DNA from: Phyto melanocephala
Taxonomy: Eukaryota > Arthropoda > Insecta > Diptera > Rhinophoridae
Direction: 5' to 3'
Assembly: GCA_941918925.1 (NCBI GenBank)
Contig: OW799236.1
Span: forward strand, 83,230,213-83,294,212
DNA length: 64,000 bases
Part shown: in pieces, positions 43,251 to 55,550 of the stretch
How positions within the stretch are numbered: position 1 is the first letter of the stretch
How the letters are laid out: every line of letters starts with the position of its first letter
Notes under the pieces: model-generated
Databases searched by the model: none
Seen by the model: only the letters and a program-made list of their open reading frames with translations
What the model was told of the DNA's origin: nothing
Program-made: the position numbers and the translations under genes

Positions 43251-45691
43251 AATCCATTCTGTTTGTTTTATAATATGGAAAAAATAAAGAGTTATAAACA
43301 AAAGAGTCAATAAGATTTTAAATATCAAAATGAATTTTGGCCCACCCTGTATTTTGTTTAGTAGATCTACATCAGTTAATTTCTTTGAAGTTGCAAGCAC
43401 TAAAATAAGAAAAAAAAACTTAAGTAAACTGACAAAAAATAGAAATTAAAAATTCCCTGCAGGGTTGGAAAATTTTTACAGTTATAACTTAATTGGCAAA
43501 ATTGGATAAGAATGATCTTATTATAATAACACATGAATATTAGGTGTATTCGTTTACTTTCCCAGTAAATACCTGCAACGAGAGAATATAAGGCAAAGTC
43601 GTTCTCAAAAATATTAAAATAAACTTTTTGTTTTTTATATATAGCGCCGCCATTTAAAGTCCGATCTCAACATATCGCATATCGTTGTTCATCGCTTAAC
43701 TATGGCATTCATTTTTACCCTGGGTGATTTTTTAATCTAACGTCAAATTAAAGACATAGAAAACAAGTGTTGTACTGCAGCGTTTTTAAGTACCTAATGC
43801 CTTGTCATAATTCGATTTACCTAAAAAAAGCGTTCTTACTTAGGTTTAACTGTTAATATACACTGCGTATAATACACACTTATTAAACTCAGTTTGCAAC
43901 ATTTTATAAATAATAAAAAAATTTCACCCATTGACAATTATAACTTGAGTTAAGCGACAGGTCCTCTACCACGTGCTCGTAAAAATTCTATCAAGTTTTA
44001 TAAAATATCAAACATGATATTTCGCCTACGTTTTTAGTAAAAAAATCTGTTCTTAATAAACATGTTTATAAAATTTGACCGCTACTGTAAGTAAGATCAA
44101 ACAGGTTTATACCTGTCGTTTCTCTCAATGATCAGTAGAAAAAAACCTGATTATTCCTTGGGATATATGATTTTTCGAAAATCTTTTAACCCGAAATTCT
44201 GGGTGTTTTTCAAATGAAGCCCAATTAATAATTTATGTTTTTTTTTTCAAAATTAAAGAGTTCACACTGTATCAGTTTTAATAAAAAAACAAAATTTAAA
44301 CAATTTCTTATAATGACTTTAAAATTTGTGGTCTTGCCTATTTTTCACAACAAGTAAACGTTTTTTTTTTTTTTGCTGTATCTTTAATTTAAAGAAATTG
44401 TTGACCATGATTTTATTATTACACATAATTTATCAATAATTTTATGGTACTTGTTCGCCTTGTCTTGTCGCTCTATCTATTTATTTGTGTATGCCTGCCC
44501 CTGACTCGGCCTCTATCCAAAAAAAAAAAAAACTAATAATAAGAAAATAGAAACAACAACTGCAATAAACCTGGCATCAATATCCATAACAATTTTCTTG
44601 TCATTTTATTTTTATTGGCTTGTGCTTCCTGCTGTGTGTGCGTATTGTTTTTATCATCCAGTGGCATTTGTTCGTAGAATTGACACCTTTCGAACTAAAA
44701 CAAAAACAACTTAACAACAAAGTATGAATACCTTGCAATTTAGTTTTTTAAAGAGTAAGATGCCAGAACAACCAAATGTCTGTCCATCAGTCTGTCTGTC
44801 CGAAAGTTGCAGTCTAGATATATGATTTTGGAAAAACAAAAACAATAATACAAATGCAAGCAACAACTTGTCCCTTGTCGTTTGTAGTCACACTGCATAA
44901 TCTGTGTGTGTAAGTGTTTTTGTTGTAATTTCAATGAGTGAGTGAATTACCTAAGATTTGTGCCCATTGTGCATATTGTTATTGTAGTTATTGCTATTTT
45001 TTTCTTGTTGTTGTTGTTGTTTAACAACGCGCCAACTTGTCTAGCATACTTAAATAGATATTTTTCTCTATGCTACCATGTTGTTGTTGTTGCTTGTTGT
45101 TACACGTTGCTTGTTAATGTTGTTCATCGCTTTTATTGAGGTTGTCCTGATTGCTGTTCGTGTTGTTGTTGTTGTTACTCGTATTGGTGATGATGGTGTT
45201 GTGTTGTATTTAATGCTGTATGCAGCATTAACTTTAACAATTGTTGTAAGTCTATTTAGTTCGTGATTTTTGTAGTGTTGTATGCATTATGGTGTTTCAT
45301 TTCTTTTATGTTGTGTATTTTGTATATCTGTAGTCTTGTTTTTATTTCCTTCATTTTAAATAGTTTTTTTTTCTTTTATTGTGTTAAACAAGAAAAAATG
45401 CATTCATCATTTTCATTTCATTGTTCTTTTCGAAAAACAAGAGATTTCCTTTTATCTTGTTTTATATATTGTGAATGCATTATTGTAGGAATATATTTTT
45501 TAAGAACAATTGTTTTTTCGAAGGTGCCAGGTGCAGAATTCCAAGGAAATATAATTTGCATACATTTTAAAATATCTGTCTTCTTTTGAAATTTTTACTA
45601 AATTTAAAGCATCTTGTTCAGATTTGTTCTTTTCAAAGACCATTTGTCGGAAAGTAAGGCGTTTCATATATAAAGTTGTGTGGTTTGTATG
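43251..45691. other. AT-rich spacer with TTG simple repeats
   Basis: 45005-45180 contains several (TTG)n runs and 44380-44530 several T and A homopolymers. The hydrophobic open frames over 44942-45590 are translations of these runs. No gene seen. Confidence 0.5.
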
Positions 45692-48370
45692 TTTTTATAC
45701 CCGCCACCAAAAAAATGGTGGGGGTATATTCATTTTGTCATTCCGTTTGTAACACATCGAAATATCCATTTTAGACCCCATAAAGTATATATATTCTGAA
45801 TCGGGGTTTGATTTTATGACGATCTAGCTATGTCCGTCCGTCTGTCCGTCTGTCCATCTGTCCGTCTGTTGAAAGCACGATAGATGTCGCACCGAAAAAG
45901 CTAGGGGGCTCAAATTTTGCCAGAATCTTTCTTATAGACAAGGTTTGTTTGGTATTGAAAATGGGCTAAATCGGAATATTAGGAAGAGAGTTATAGGTCG
46001 AAAAGCAAGAGTAGGTCGAAAAAACCGTGTCCTTCGAACATCGAATAAAATGGAATTGTGTCCAAACGCCTTAACGTAGACTCATGAAACTTCGAATATA
46101 TATTTCCTGGGTAAAGACAATATTTTCCCTTAAAAATTGTCTAAATCTATGCATTAGGAGAGGAGTTATCGATCAAAATGTACGAAAATTTATACCGCAC
46201 AGTGTATTTTTTGGTATATTTAAAAACAAAAACGTCATAAAAGCAACAAAATTGGATGTACGACTCTGAAATTTTGCACACTTTGTTTTTTGGTAAAACG
46301 CTTTCTTGTAATGGTAAATCAATGTGCCACGCCCACTTTTACGCCCACCTCCCATATAACGTTTTAACTAAAATTCATATAATTTCTCTATTAATAAAGA
46401 TTTTGGAATAATAAAGGCCTATATTGAAACACCTCAGTTGTACTCATTCGCAAAAATAACTTTGACACGCCTACTATAACGCCCACTTTTCACGTTATCT
46501 ACCGTTAATGAAATTTAAAAGCTCATAAAACCGCTAAAATTAGAGGTATGATGATAAATTTTGCTACGTCTATCCCCCTAGGCAATTTCATTACTATGCC
46601 AAAAAATTAAGGTGCCACGCCCTTTTTTACGCCCACCTCCCATATAACGTTTTACCTAAAATTCATATAATTTCTCTATTAATAAAGATTTTGGAATAAT
46701 AAAGGACTATATTGAAACACCTAAGTTGTACTCATTAGCAAAAACAACTTTCACACGCCTACTATAACGCCCACTTTGACTTTTGAATTGTGTCCAAACG
46801 CATAAACGTAGAGTCATGAAACTTCGAATATATATTTATCGAGTCAAAAGAATATTTTTCCCTGAAAATCGCTTAAATCTATGAATTAGGAAAAGAGTTA
46901 TACATAAAAATGTACGAAAATTTATACCGCACAGTGTATATTTCAAATTCTGAAATTTTGCAAACATGGCTTTTTGGTCAAAGTCTTCGTTATAACGGAA
47001 AATAGATGTGCCACGCACACTTTTTTCCTTAAAGTTTTATAAAAATATATTAGTCATATATATTAGCATTTATTTATCTTACACTGCGACATTTATTGTA
47101 CTGTAGCTAAATATAAGATAAAGATGATAAGATAGATGACTCTACTAGCAACTACTAGATGGCATGCTTACAACTTATGCTTATGTTCTCCTTAAGTTAT
47201 GCTCTATTAAAAATGCGAATTTCGGAAAATTTTGACCTAAGTCAAAAAAAATTATCTCTAAACATTATAAACAATTTATTTTCATGTACTAATGGCTAAC
47301 AAATTTTAAAATTATACAAAACTTATTTCGTTTCAAAATCTTTTAAAAGCAAAATGTTATAGAAGTTTAAAAATCAAAATCTTACTAATAAATTTCCCGT
47401 TTTAGAAAAATGCAGAGAATGTATATTTTAAATCACCCTGTGGCCCTTAAAATTTAACTTTCTTCCTCTTAAATTCATGTAAATTCTCTATGAATAAAGA
47501 TTTTGGAATACTAAAGGACTATATTGAAATATCTAAGTTATGTTTATTAGCAGAAATTTTATTGACACGCGTATTTTAACGGCCACTTTCATTGAAAGAC
47601 TAAATTTACGAAAACATTTTACTAGCATACCGAAGTTATAATGGGTGGTTTAATTTTAAGGGACTATGTTGATTTTGAATAAAATTATTATGAAATTATT
47701 ATCATTTATTTTTGCTTCAATTATGTATGGAACAAAATATCGGCCAAATGGCCCCCCAACCTAGGCGGCACACCACGATCCGATAGTCCAAATTTTCAAT
47801 GACACTGTTGATGCTCGATTGTTGGGCACGATGATGAGTCAAGGTTGCTTGCTCTTGCCACGTTATCGTGAAAAACAGCAATGTTTCCCATTCAACGAAC
47901 TAAGATGACATTCACAGATGTTTTCACATTTCATACAGACCTGCTTTGCAGACATTTAAATATTTTTTACAATTCTCACGATTGTGGTCGAATTCGAACG
48001 ATTATGTTGACCAAAAGAATCACGAAGTGCACAAAATTAATTTTGATTTGAACGCCCATTTTTATAAAAATCTTTAATATTTAAAAGTGTTGCTCGATTG
48101 CGTATCTTTCCACGGTTCAAATTGAGTTAGTCTGAGATTGAGAAATGTCAAATGAAATACAAGAAAAAAGTTGAAGTTTAGATGTGGTTCACCTTAAACA
48201 TGGGCCCTTAAAATTTAACCACCCTCTACAAAGAAAGTGATACATATTTTATTATAAAGAGATTATTCTATAGCGATTAACAAAATAATAAATATTGTGC
48301 TTTAAATGTACACAAAATTGGTGGTGGGTATGAAAGATTCGGCACAGCCGAATATAGTGCTCTTACTTGT
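45692..48370 (-). mobile_element. Helentron/DINE-like family A, copy 3 (long subfamily)
   Basis: Full-length, minus strand: 3' hairpin at 45696-45728, GTCCGTCTGTCCGTCTGTCC tract, CCACGCCC modules, and 5' end at 48345-48370. It differs from copies 1, 2 and 4 by a second, shortened module start (46785, ATTGTGTCCAAACGCATAAA) and an extra ~430-bp segment (about 47025-47455) with ATATATTAGCATTTATTTAT and TAGCAACTACTAGATGGCAT. It carries the rosa-type passenger at 47641-48226. Copy 5 (61147-63879) shares every one of these traits and is nearly identical. Confidence 0.83.
47641..48226 (-). mobile_element. Rosa/mariner-type passenger inside family A copy 3
   Basis: TA-flanked ends ATGGGTGGTTTAATTTTAAG and (other strand) GAGGGTGGTTAAATTTTAAG. 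Minus strand shows the same degraded HTH segment as the other passengers, with more frame changes. Confidence 0.72.
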
Positions 48371-48434
48371 TTTATATTAATTTCAATATTTTTTTTTAAC
48401 ACATACGTGAACTCAATTTATAGTTTCACAATGG

Positions 48435-48562
48435 GATGTTTTTATATGTATGTACGTATATCATATGAGATGAATGGTGATACAAACAATTGTTATTGCA
48501 TGACTGAACGTTGTGAAGGGTATATAAAATTCGGCACGACCGAATATAACACTCTTACTTGT
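48435..48562 (-). mobile_element. Family B 5' end fragment, next to family A copy 3
   Basis: Reversed 5' end of family B: GATACAAACAATTGTTATTGCATGACT, GTGAAGGGTATATAAAATTCGGCACGACCGAATAT and ACTCTTACTTGT. Only the first ~130 bases remain. The family A element ends 65 bases away in the same orientation. Confidence 0.75.
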
Positions 48563-50399
48563 TTTAATTTTTAGCTATTAGGTTCTATGTTAACAGTATA
48601 TGACTTTACTTAATAGTACATAAAATCAACATTTATTAACTGATGATAAAAAATCTGAAATTTTAAACCTATTAATTATTAAGTGACGTAATTTTTTAAT
48701 AGTACTTATTTTGTATGAAAAATACTTGAAAATATAAAGAAAAACATTTTTCAGCTGACTTAAAGAAAATTTTATCGATAACTATTTGCTTGTATCTTAA
48801 TCATAATCGGGATAATCATTTGCAAGTTATGATGAAATGTATCAGCATAACCGCCTTTTTTTGGGCGAAATATTAGTTTTCCCTACAAAAAAAAATTTGA
48901 GCCCTATAGAAAAAAACTGAAAACGGATATGTATTTAACGTATTTTTATTCAAAGGCGATTTTTGCGGCAGACCAGTGTAATATAATAGTGTAATAATTA
49001 TAAAAAAAAATTATGAATTTTTATAAAATTTTTTTAAAATATAAGTTCATAAATAATTATTTATTAATGCACTCTAATCATCGTTGCCATATCATTTTTA
49101 GACATAAAAAAATCAAGGTATACCTGTACATGATTTTTTTAATCTGTGTTGGTAAATTGCACTTGCAACAATGTGCCAGGTGTTTTTCATGACTTTGTTT
49201 AAATTTAAAAAAAAAAAAAAAATCAAATTTATTTTTTCATTTCCACAAACAATACAAAAGACTCTTAAGCCAACCAAGAACAAATAACACTTTAACTCAA
49301 AAAAGGATGTTAAATGCGTTTAATAAAACAAAACTATACTCACACTAAGCATCAGGACATTTGTTGAATTTTAAAACAGCATTGTTTAGATTTTATTTCT
49401 ACTTGAACGACTACAACCTATACGGATACTTGAAGCTGAAAGGCTGAATAATCCTTTTTCAAAGGCACTCATTCAAGAAAGTTTATGTATTAAATTAAGG
49501 GTTATAAAAATTATGAAGAAAACAATAGCATGAGGGTAAATGAAAGCATGCAGTTACATATTTTGAATGAAAGACAAAACCAACAAATAAACGAACCAAA
49601 TATTTATACTGAATGATTTACTTGTACAAAACAAAAATATGAAAAGAGGAATTTACTTGGATTTCTACTAAAGTATTGCTCATAAAAACGTGATACCTGT
49701 CTTTACAAAAGATTTATTAGAACATGATTTTTTGGTAAAAGTCACAAAGTAAAGATTTATTTCTAAATAAATCAAAAAAAAAAAGAAACGAAAAAAAAAG
49801 AATTAAGAAATTTCTTTGATTGATAACCTTTGGCATTTTTATTCATTCTTGAGTTATAAAAATTTTGTAAGTCTTTTGGGAAATGAAGGCAAAAAAAAAA
49901 TATTTTTAATATTAAAAAGTAAAAAAAGCAGTATTCACGAGGACTGGACAGGTTACAGCATATCTCTTATATGAATGTGTCACATGTTGTTCGTTTAAAT
50001 GAAGTTTAAAATTATAAAATAGTGTTTCAGTGCATTAAACTTCCGTAATTCTTTTCTGACGATTATATGATATTTAATATTAATTTCCATTAAAAGGTAG
50101 TCTGTTAAGGACATATACGCAAAAATTTTTTTTATAAAAATGTTATCGAAAAGTTTTTGTGAAAAGTATATCGAAAATATTTTATACAAAATTATTCAAT
50201 AATTTAAAAGAAAAATTAACCAAAATTTGCTATAAAAAGAAAATTTTTAGAAATATGTCTTAAACGAAAAATTTTTAAAAATATGTTTTAAAGGAAAAAG
50301 AAAAAAAAAATTTTGTTTTTTAAAAGGAAAATTAAAAGAAAATTTTTCGAAATTTTTTACAAACAAAACTATTAAAAATTTGTATAAAATTAAAATTAA
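48563..50399. other. AT-rich spacer, no gene seen
   Basis: No domain, TE end or RNA gene recognised. Confidence 0.5.
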
Positions 50400-51731
50400 C
50401 AAGTAAGAGCACTATATTCGGCAGTGCCGAATCTTTTATACCCACCACCAATTTTGTGTACATTTTAAAGCACAATATTTATTATTTTGTTAATCGCTAT
50501 GGAATAATATCTTTATAATAAAATATGTATCACTTTATTTGTAGAGGGTGGTTAAATTAAAGGGCCCATGTTGAAGGTGAACTACACCTAGTCTTTAAAT
50601 TTGTTTTCTGCACTTGAGCAACGCTTTAAAGTTATTCAGGTTTTTTATAAAAATGGGCGTTCAAATCAAATGTAGTCTTTCAATGAAAGTGGGCGTTCAA
50701 GTAGGCGTGTCAATAAAGTTTCTGCTAATAAATACAAATTAGATATTTCAATATAGTCCTTTATTTTCCTAAAAACTTTGTCAATAGAGAAATTACATGA
50801 ATTTAAGATAAACCGTCATGGGAGGTGGGCGTTAAAGTGAGCGTGTTACCTTAGCTTTTTGGCACAACGATTACATTGATTAGAAGGATATACGTAGCAA
50901 ATTTGATCATCATACCTCTAATTTTGGCGGTTTTATGAGCTTTTAAATTTAATTAAATGTAGATAACGTGAAAAGTGGGCGTTATAGTAGGCGTGTCAAA
51001 GTTGTTTTTGCGAATGAGTACAACTTAGGTGTTTCAATTTAGCCCTTTATTATTCCAAAATCTTTATTAATAGAGAAATTATATGAATTTTAGTTAAAAC
51101 GTTGTATGGGAGATGGACGTAAAAGTGGGCGTGGCACATTGATTTTCCGTAACAAAAAAGCCACTCACCAAAAAGCAAAGCGTGCAAAATTTCAGAGTCG
51201 TACATCCAATGTTGTTGCTTTTACGTTTTTGTTTTTAAATATACCGAAAAATACGCTGTGCGGTATAAATTTTCGTACATTTTGATCCATAACTCCTCTG
51301 CTAATGCATAGATTTAGACAATTTTTGAGGAAAAATTTTGTTTTTATTCAGGAAATATATATTTCGTGAGTCTACATTAATGCGTTTGGACACAATTCCA
51401 TTTTATTCGATGTTCGAAGGACACGGTTTTTTCGACCTACTCTTGCTTTTCGAGCTATAACTCGCTTCGTAATATTCCGATTTAGCCCATTTACAATACC
51501 AAACAAACCTTGTCTATAAGAAAATTTGAGCCCCCTAGCTTTTTCGGTGCGATCCCTATCGTGCTTTCAACAGACGGACAGACGGACGGACATAGCTAGA
51601 TCGTCATCAAATGAAACCCTGGTTCAGAATATACATACTTTATGGGGTCTAAAATGCATATTTCGATGTGTTACAAACGGAATGACAAAATGAATATACC
51701 CCCACCATTTTTTTGGTGGCGGTTATAAAAA
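50400..51731 (+). mobile_element. Helentron/DINE-like family A, copy 4 (short)
   Basis: Both ends are present (CAAGTAAGAGCACTATATTC and GGCGGTTATAAAA). The rosa-type passenger is reduced to its outer left part (GAGGGTGGTTAAATTAAAGG plus ~110 bases), and the sequence jumps from GGGCGTTCAAATCAA to TGTAGTCTTTCAATGAAAGT at about 50670. About 480 bp of passenger is missing. The other modules and the GACGGACA tract are present. Confidence 0.82.
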
Positions 51732-52144
51732 GATTTATAGAAAATACATAAGTTTTTTGAAAAATTGTTTCAAAAGAAAGTTTTTTCAAATCATCTCTAA
51801 AATATAAACAGTTATATATTTCCTTGTATTCTTTTCTTATAAAAAAATTAAATTTATTTAATAATTAAAATAAATAGTTTTAGACCAAAATTTAAAAAAC
51901 ATTTGCGAAATTCATCTAAAATTTTTTAAAGGAAAAAAAATTATAAAATAATTTCTTAAACGATTTATCGAAATTATTTATCAACATTTATATCTGTTAT
52001 AAAATACATTAAAAATTTTTTGAAATTCTTTTTTTTCTTTAAGCAAACAATTTATTAAAAACTTTTATGAAAAAAATTATTGTTCAAAATTATTATATAG
52101 AAATAGAAAAATATTTAAATATATTTTTTAACTAAAATTTTTTA
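51732..52144. other. AT-rich spacer
   Basis: Runs of A and T only; nothing recognised. Confidence 0.5.
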
Positions 52145-52815
52145 CATCCCAGCAAAAACTAGCTAATGACTTGCTCTTACTAAACAACATACTTTTCAAT
52201 GACTACTACATATCGTCTGTCTTACTAAGAAGTATTTTAGTAATGACTTGATTTATAATGTGTTACGTAAGTACTTAATTTCAGACATTTGCTTAGATAC
52301 ACACACAACACAATTTCTTACTGCGAAATTTACTAGAAACCATTCAAATACATAACTTTTTATAATTCTCATTTAGTTTAACGCGCTTAGGGTATAAGTA
52401 ATAATTATTTTGAAAACAGCGGCAAAGCACTTCATTAACAAAGTGATGACTTATAGATTTTCACTGATTGTTAAATTTCAAATTAACGTATCTCAGAATA
52501 ATCTAACCGAATTTTTGTCCTTAGAACAACCGAACGACTTCTGTAAGTCCATAATAATAATGAGTTATTTAGGTTATTAAAATCAAGTACTTATATATTG
52601 CTATAGGAGTAAGTACTTATTTAAGTCCCTATTTATGAGCGACCGTAATAAGTACTTATACGAGTCCCTATTTGTAAGCGAGGGTGGTAAGAACTTACCT
52701 CCAATGACATCGCCGTGTTAAAATAATGGGTTTAGATGCCAAATTGTAAGTAGTGAACAACTGTTTTCTAGTACTTTAAAGTCATTATAATGTAATGTGT
52801 TATTTTGCTGGGATG
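52145..52815. mobile_element. MITE with CATCCCAGCAAAA ends and TAAGTACTTA repeats
   Basis: Inverted ends CATCCCAGCAAAA (52145-52157 and 52803-52815). A four-base direct repeat TTTA at 52141-52144 and 52816-52819 is the likely duplication. Inside, palindromic TAAGTACTTA-type sites recur (52266, 52586, 52612, 52650), the last two within a ~40-bp tandem duplication ending AGTCCCTATTTRTRAGCGA. No ORF. I cannot assign the superfamily. Confidence 0.65.
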
Positions 52816-53530
52816 TTTAAATAATAGGAAAATTTTTCGAAAATTAAAAAAAATAACATAATAATTCTAAAAACTCGTAAATTTTTTTTTTTTGGCAATA
52901 TTTATCAAAATTATTTTATAGGAAAAGACTTAACGAAAATATGCCATTAATTTATAATTTATATAAGTTAAGATTTATTTGAACTTTTTTTAATTTAAAA
53001 TTATTGCATAGTTTTTATTCAGTCGTAAGTGTATTTTCCAAAATCATCAAACTTTCTAAAATCATTTTAAATTAGATTGCAAACATTTAAGAGTTCTGAA
53101 AAAAAATCGTCCGATAATATTTAATAAAAAAGTTAAAAAAAATTGTAACATTATTTCTTAACTTTTTTTTTCAAACAAAAAAATTATTGAAGACTTTTGT
53201 AAACAAAAACTTTAAACAAAGTTTGAACCATATTGATTAAAAAATATTATTTTAATTTTTTGTGAATATTATATTTTTTACATATTATAAAAAATTTCCC
53301 ATAAACATTTGCAAAAATTTAAGGAAAAAAAAACATTAAATGCATATTTTTTTTTAACAAAATTTATTTAATTTTTTTTTATTGAACATAATTTTGAAAC
53401 AAGATTCTTTTGAATTATAAAAAAAAAAATCGTAAATTTTTTTCTTATTTCATTTGTTACTAGAAAAGCCCGGCGCGCGTTGCTACACCCCTAAATGAAT
53501 TAAAATGTATTCTGAATTTTAATTGAATAT
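52816..53530. other. AT-rich spacer
   Basis: Homopolymer-rich; nothing recognised. A short GC-rich start AAAGCCCGGCGCGCGTTGCT at 53466-53485 marks the approach to the tandem array. Confidence 0.5.
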
Positions 53531-54322
53531 TAAGTGCAAGAAGCTAAATAGTATAACTTTTTTTAGTGCGCGTGGCACGGCCCACTTTTCTAATTACGAA
53601 ACTGTAAAGTCATGACAGCTCAATATGTGTGCCAAGTTTCACAAAAATCGGTGAATTTCAAGTAGCTTAAAATGATAATTTATTTTTTATGGGCGTGGCA
53701 CTGCCCACTTTGTTAATAAAGAAATTGTATAGTCATGACAACTCAATACGTGTGCAAAATTTCACAAAAATCGTTCCAGAGCAAGTACCTCAAAATTTTA
53801 ACAGTTTTTATGGGCGTGGCCCGGCCCACTTTTCGAATCACTAAATTATATAGTCATGACAGCTTAATATGTGTGTGGAAAGTTTCAGAAAAATCGATCT
53901 AGTGCAAGTAGCTAAAACTGATAACTTATTTCTTATGGGCGTGGCATTACACACTTTTCTAATCACGAAATTGTATAGTCATGACATTTCAATATGTGTG
54001 CAAAGTTTCAGAAAAATCGGTCTAGTGCAATTACCTCAAAATTATAACCTTTTTTTTATGGGCGTGGCCCTGCCCAATTTTCTAATCACAAAATTATATG
54101 GTTATGACAGCTTAGTATGTGTGCAAAGTTTCAGAAAAATCGGTGCAGTGCAAGTACCTCAAAATCATAATTTTTTTATGGGCGTGGCCCCGCCCACTTT
54201 TCTAATCACGAAATTATATAGTCATGACAGCTCAATATGTGTGCAAAGTTTCAGAAAAATCGGTCAAGTGCAAGTAGCTAAAAATTATAACTAATTTTTT
54301 ATGGGCGTGGCCCCGCCCACTT
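53531..54322 (+). repeat. Tandem array, ~122-bp unit with GC-box motif
   Basis: About six and a half units. The motif GGGCGTGGCMCNGCCCAC recurs at 53568, 53691, 53812, 53938, 54060, 54180 and 54303, so unit lengths are 120-126 bp. The rest of the unit is AT-rich with conserved TCATGACAGCTCAATATGTG and TTTCAGAAAAATCGGT. The GC motif is a near-perfect inverted repeat (GGGCG..CGCCC). Later units are more alike than earlier ones. It is followed by GCTAACACACACACACACAG and a TATATATAGAG tail (54391-54432), so it may be the 3' part of a mobile element. A 141-codon frame across it is a by-product. Confidence 0.85.
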
Positions 54323-54432
54323 TTTTTCACCCATAAACACTCCCTGGAATGTGTACAACAACTTCCCACCGTTTACCGTGTTAGTCTATAGCTAACACAC
54401 ACACACACAGAGTTTCACTTTTATATATAGAG

Positions 54433-54446
54433 ATTTTCTATTATTA

Positions 54447-54500
<54 letters not shown>

Positions 54501-54645
54501 AAGTAATGCTGGACGCGGTTCCGGGGTGGATTGCTTTCCAAGGTTGGAAGACAGGGGTTTTTTAGTCGGTGTTCCCATAGGGAGAGCCCGACATAACACC
54601 TTGGTGACGACCTTTGGTGTATGCGGAATCTGCATTTTTACCTCC
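54433..54645 (-). mobile_element. Non-LTR retrotransposon 3' end with (TAA)n tail
   Basis: On the minus strand a GC-richer segment (54645-54500, ending CCGCGTCCAGCATTACTTCA) runs into a (TAA)n tail of about 20 units (54497-54433). A TAA-repeat tail is typical of I-type LINEs. The upstream coding part is absent; a Harbinger-type MITE adjoins at 54646. Confidence 0.6.
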
Positions 54646-54648
54646 TTA

Positions 54649-54961
54649 AGGCCATGACTGACTATCCTACAAAGTCGTGCGATTATGTCAAATAAAAATC
54701 TGATAGTTTTCTGTCCTACATGAAAAAATCGCAACAAAATGTGTTATTGGATGCCACACTGTCATACTTGCTTAGAAAAAGCAACTCTGATCGCACAGAC
54801 TCTATTATTTTATGAAAATTTCCAAAAGATTATTAAATCGGACACACATGTCAAAAAATCTGTCAAACATGTGCACTTTGTGTCCACACTATCACACTTT
54901 CTGAACACACATACAATTTTTGACATATTGAACGACTAAATCTGATAGTCAGTCATGGCCT
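54649..54961. mobile_element. PIF/Harbinger-type MITE with TTA duplication
   Basis: Inverted ends AGGCCATGACTGACTATC at 54649-54666 and its exact complement at 54944-54961. The inverted similarity continues inward to GTCGT and TATGTCAAA. TTA lies at 54646-54648 and 54962-54964. Length 313 bp. A 66-codon frame inside is not convincing. The ends differ from those of the MITE at 42661. Confidence 0.8.
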
Positions 54962-55076
54962 TTACCCGCAAAAAAAATATTATTATTATCTATTACTAGC
55001 TCTACAAGTGTTCATAAATTTATTATTTTTTTCAGCTTCTCTGAATATAAATTATAAAGAAGAGTTAATTTATTAT

Positions 55077-55550
55077 TATTACCACCCAAAAAATGGTGTG
55101 ATGGTATATTCATTTTGTAATTCCGTTTGTAGCATATTGAAATATCCATTTTAGACCCCGAAACGTATATATTTTCTGAGTCCTGGTTTCTTTAAAGGAC
55201 TATCTAGCCTGTTGAAAATAGGCTAAATCAGTATATTAGGAAAGAGTTATACCTCGTAATGCAAGAATAGATTACCAAACAATGTGTTTCCTACATCGAA
55301 TAAAATGCGATTATTATTAATGTATCACTCGTGATGTAGAAATACTTAACATTTCATTGTAAGACTAAATTTACAAAAATATTTTAATAGCATATCGAAG
55401 ATAAACACAGAAAGTGATACATATTTTAGTAAAAAGAGATTATTCCATAGCGAATACTGTTAATAACAATCTAATAAATTTTGTGCGATAAAAGTACAAA
55501 AAATTTGTACTGGGTATCAAAAATTTGGCACAGCCGAATTAAGTGCTCTT
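55077..55550 (-). mobile_element. Family A element, internally deleted and decayed
   Basis: 3' hairpin trace CCACCCAAAAAATGGTGTGATGGTATA (55082-55108), TTGTAATTCCGTTTGTAG, TTTTAGACCCCGAAACG, then a jump to CATTTCATTGTAAGACTAAA and a 5' end trace GGCACAGCCGAATTAAGTGCTCTTA. Only about 470 bp remains. Confidence 0.72.

Noticed and set aside
44942..45589. Hydrophobic frames suggesting membrane proteins
   Set aside because: Translations of TTG/GTT-rich simple sequence; overlapping frames show the same Leu/Val bias.
53869..54294. Open frame of 141 codons with repeats (VQSFRKIG...)
   Set aside because: Reads straight through the ~122-bp tandem array; unit lengths are not all multiples of three and the frame is incidental.
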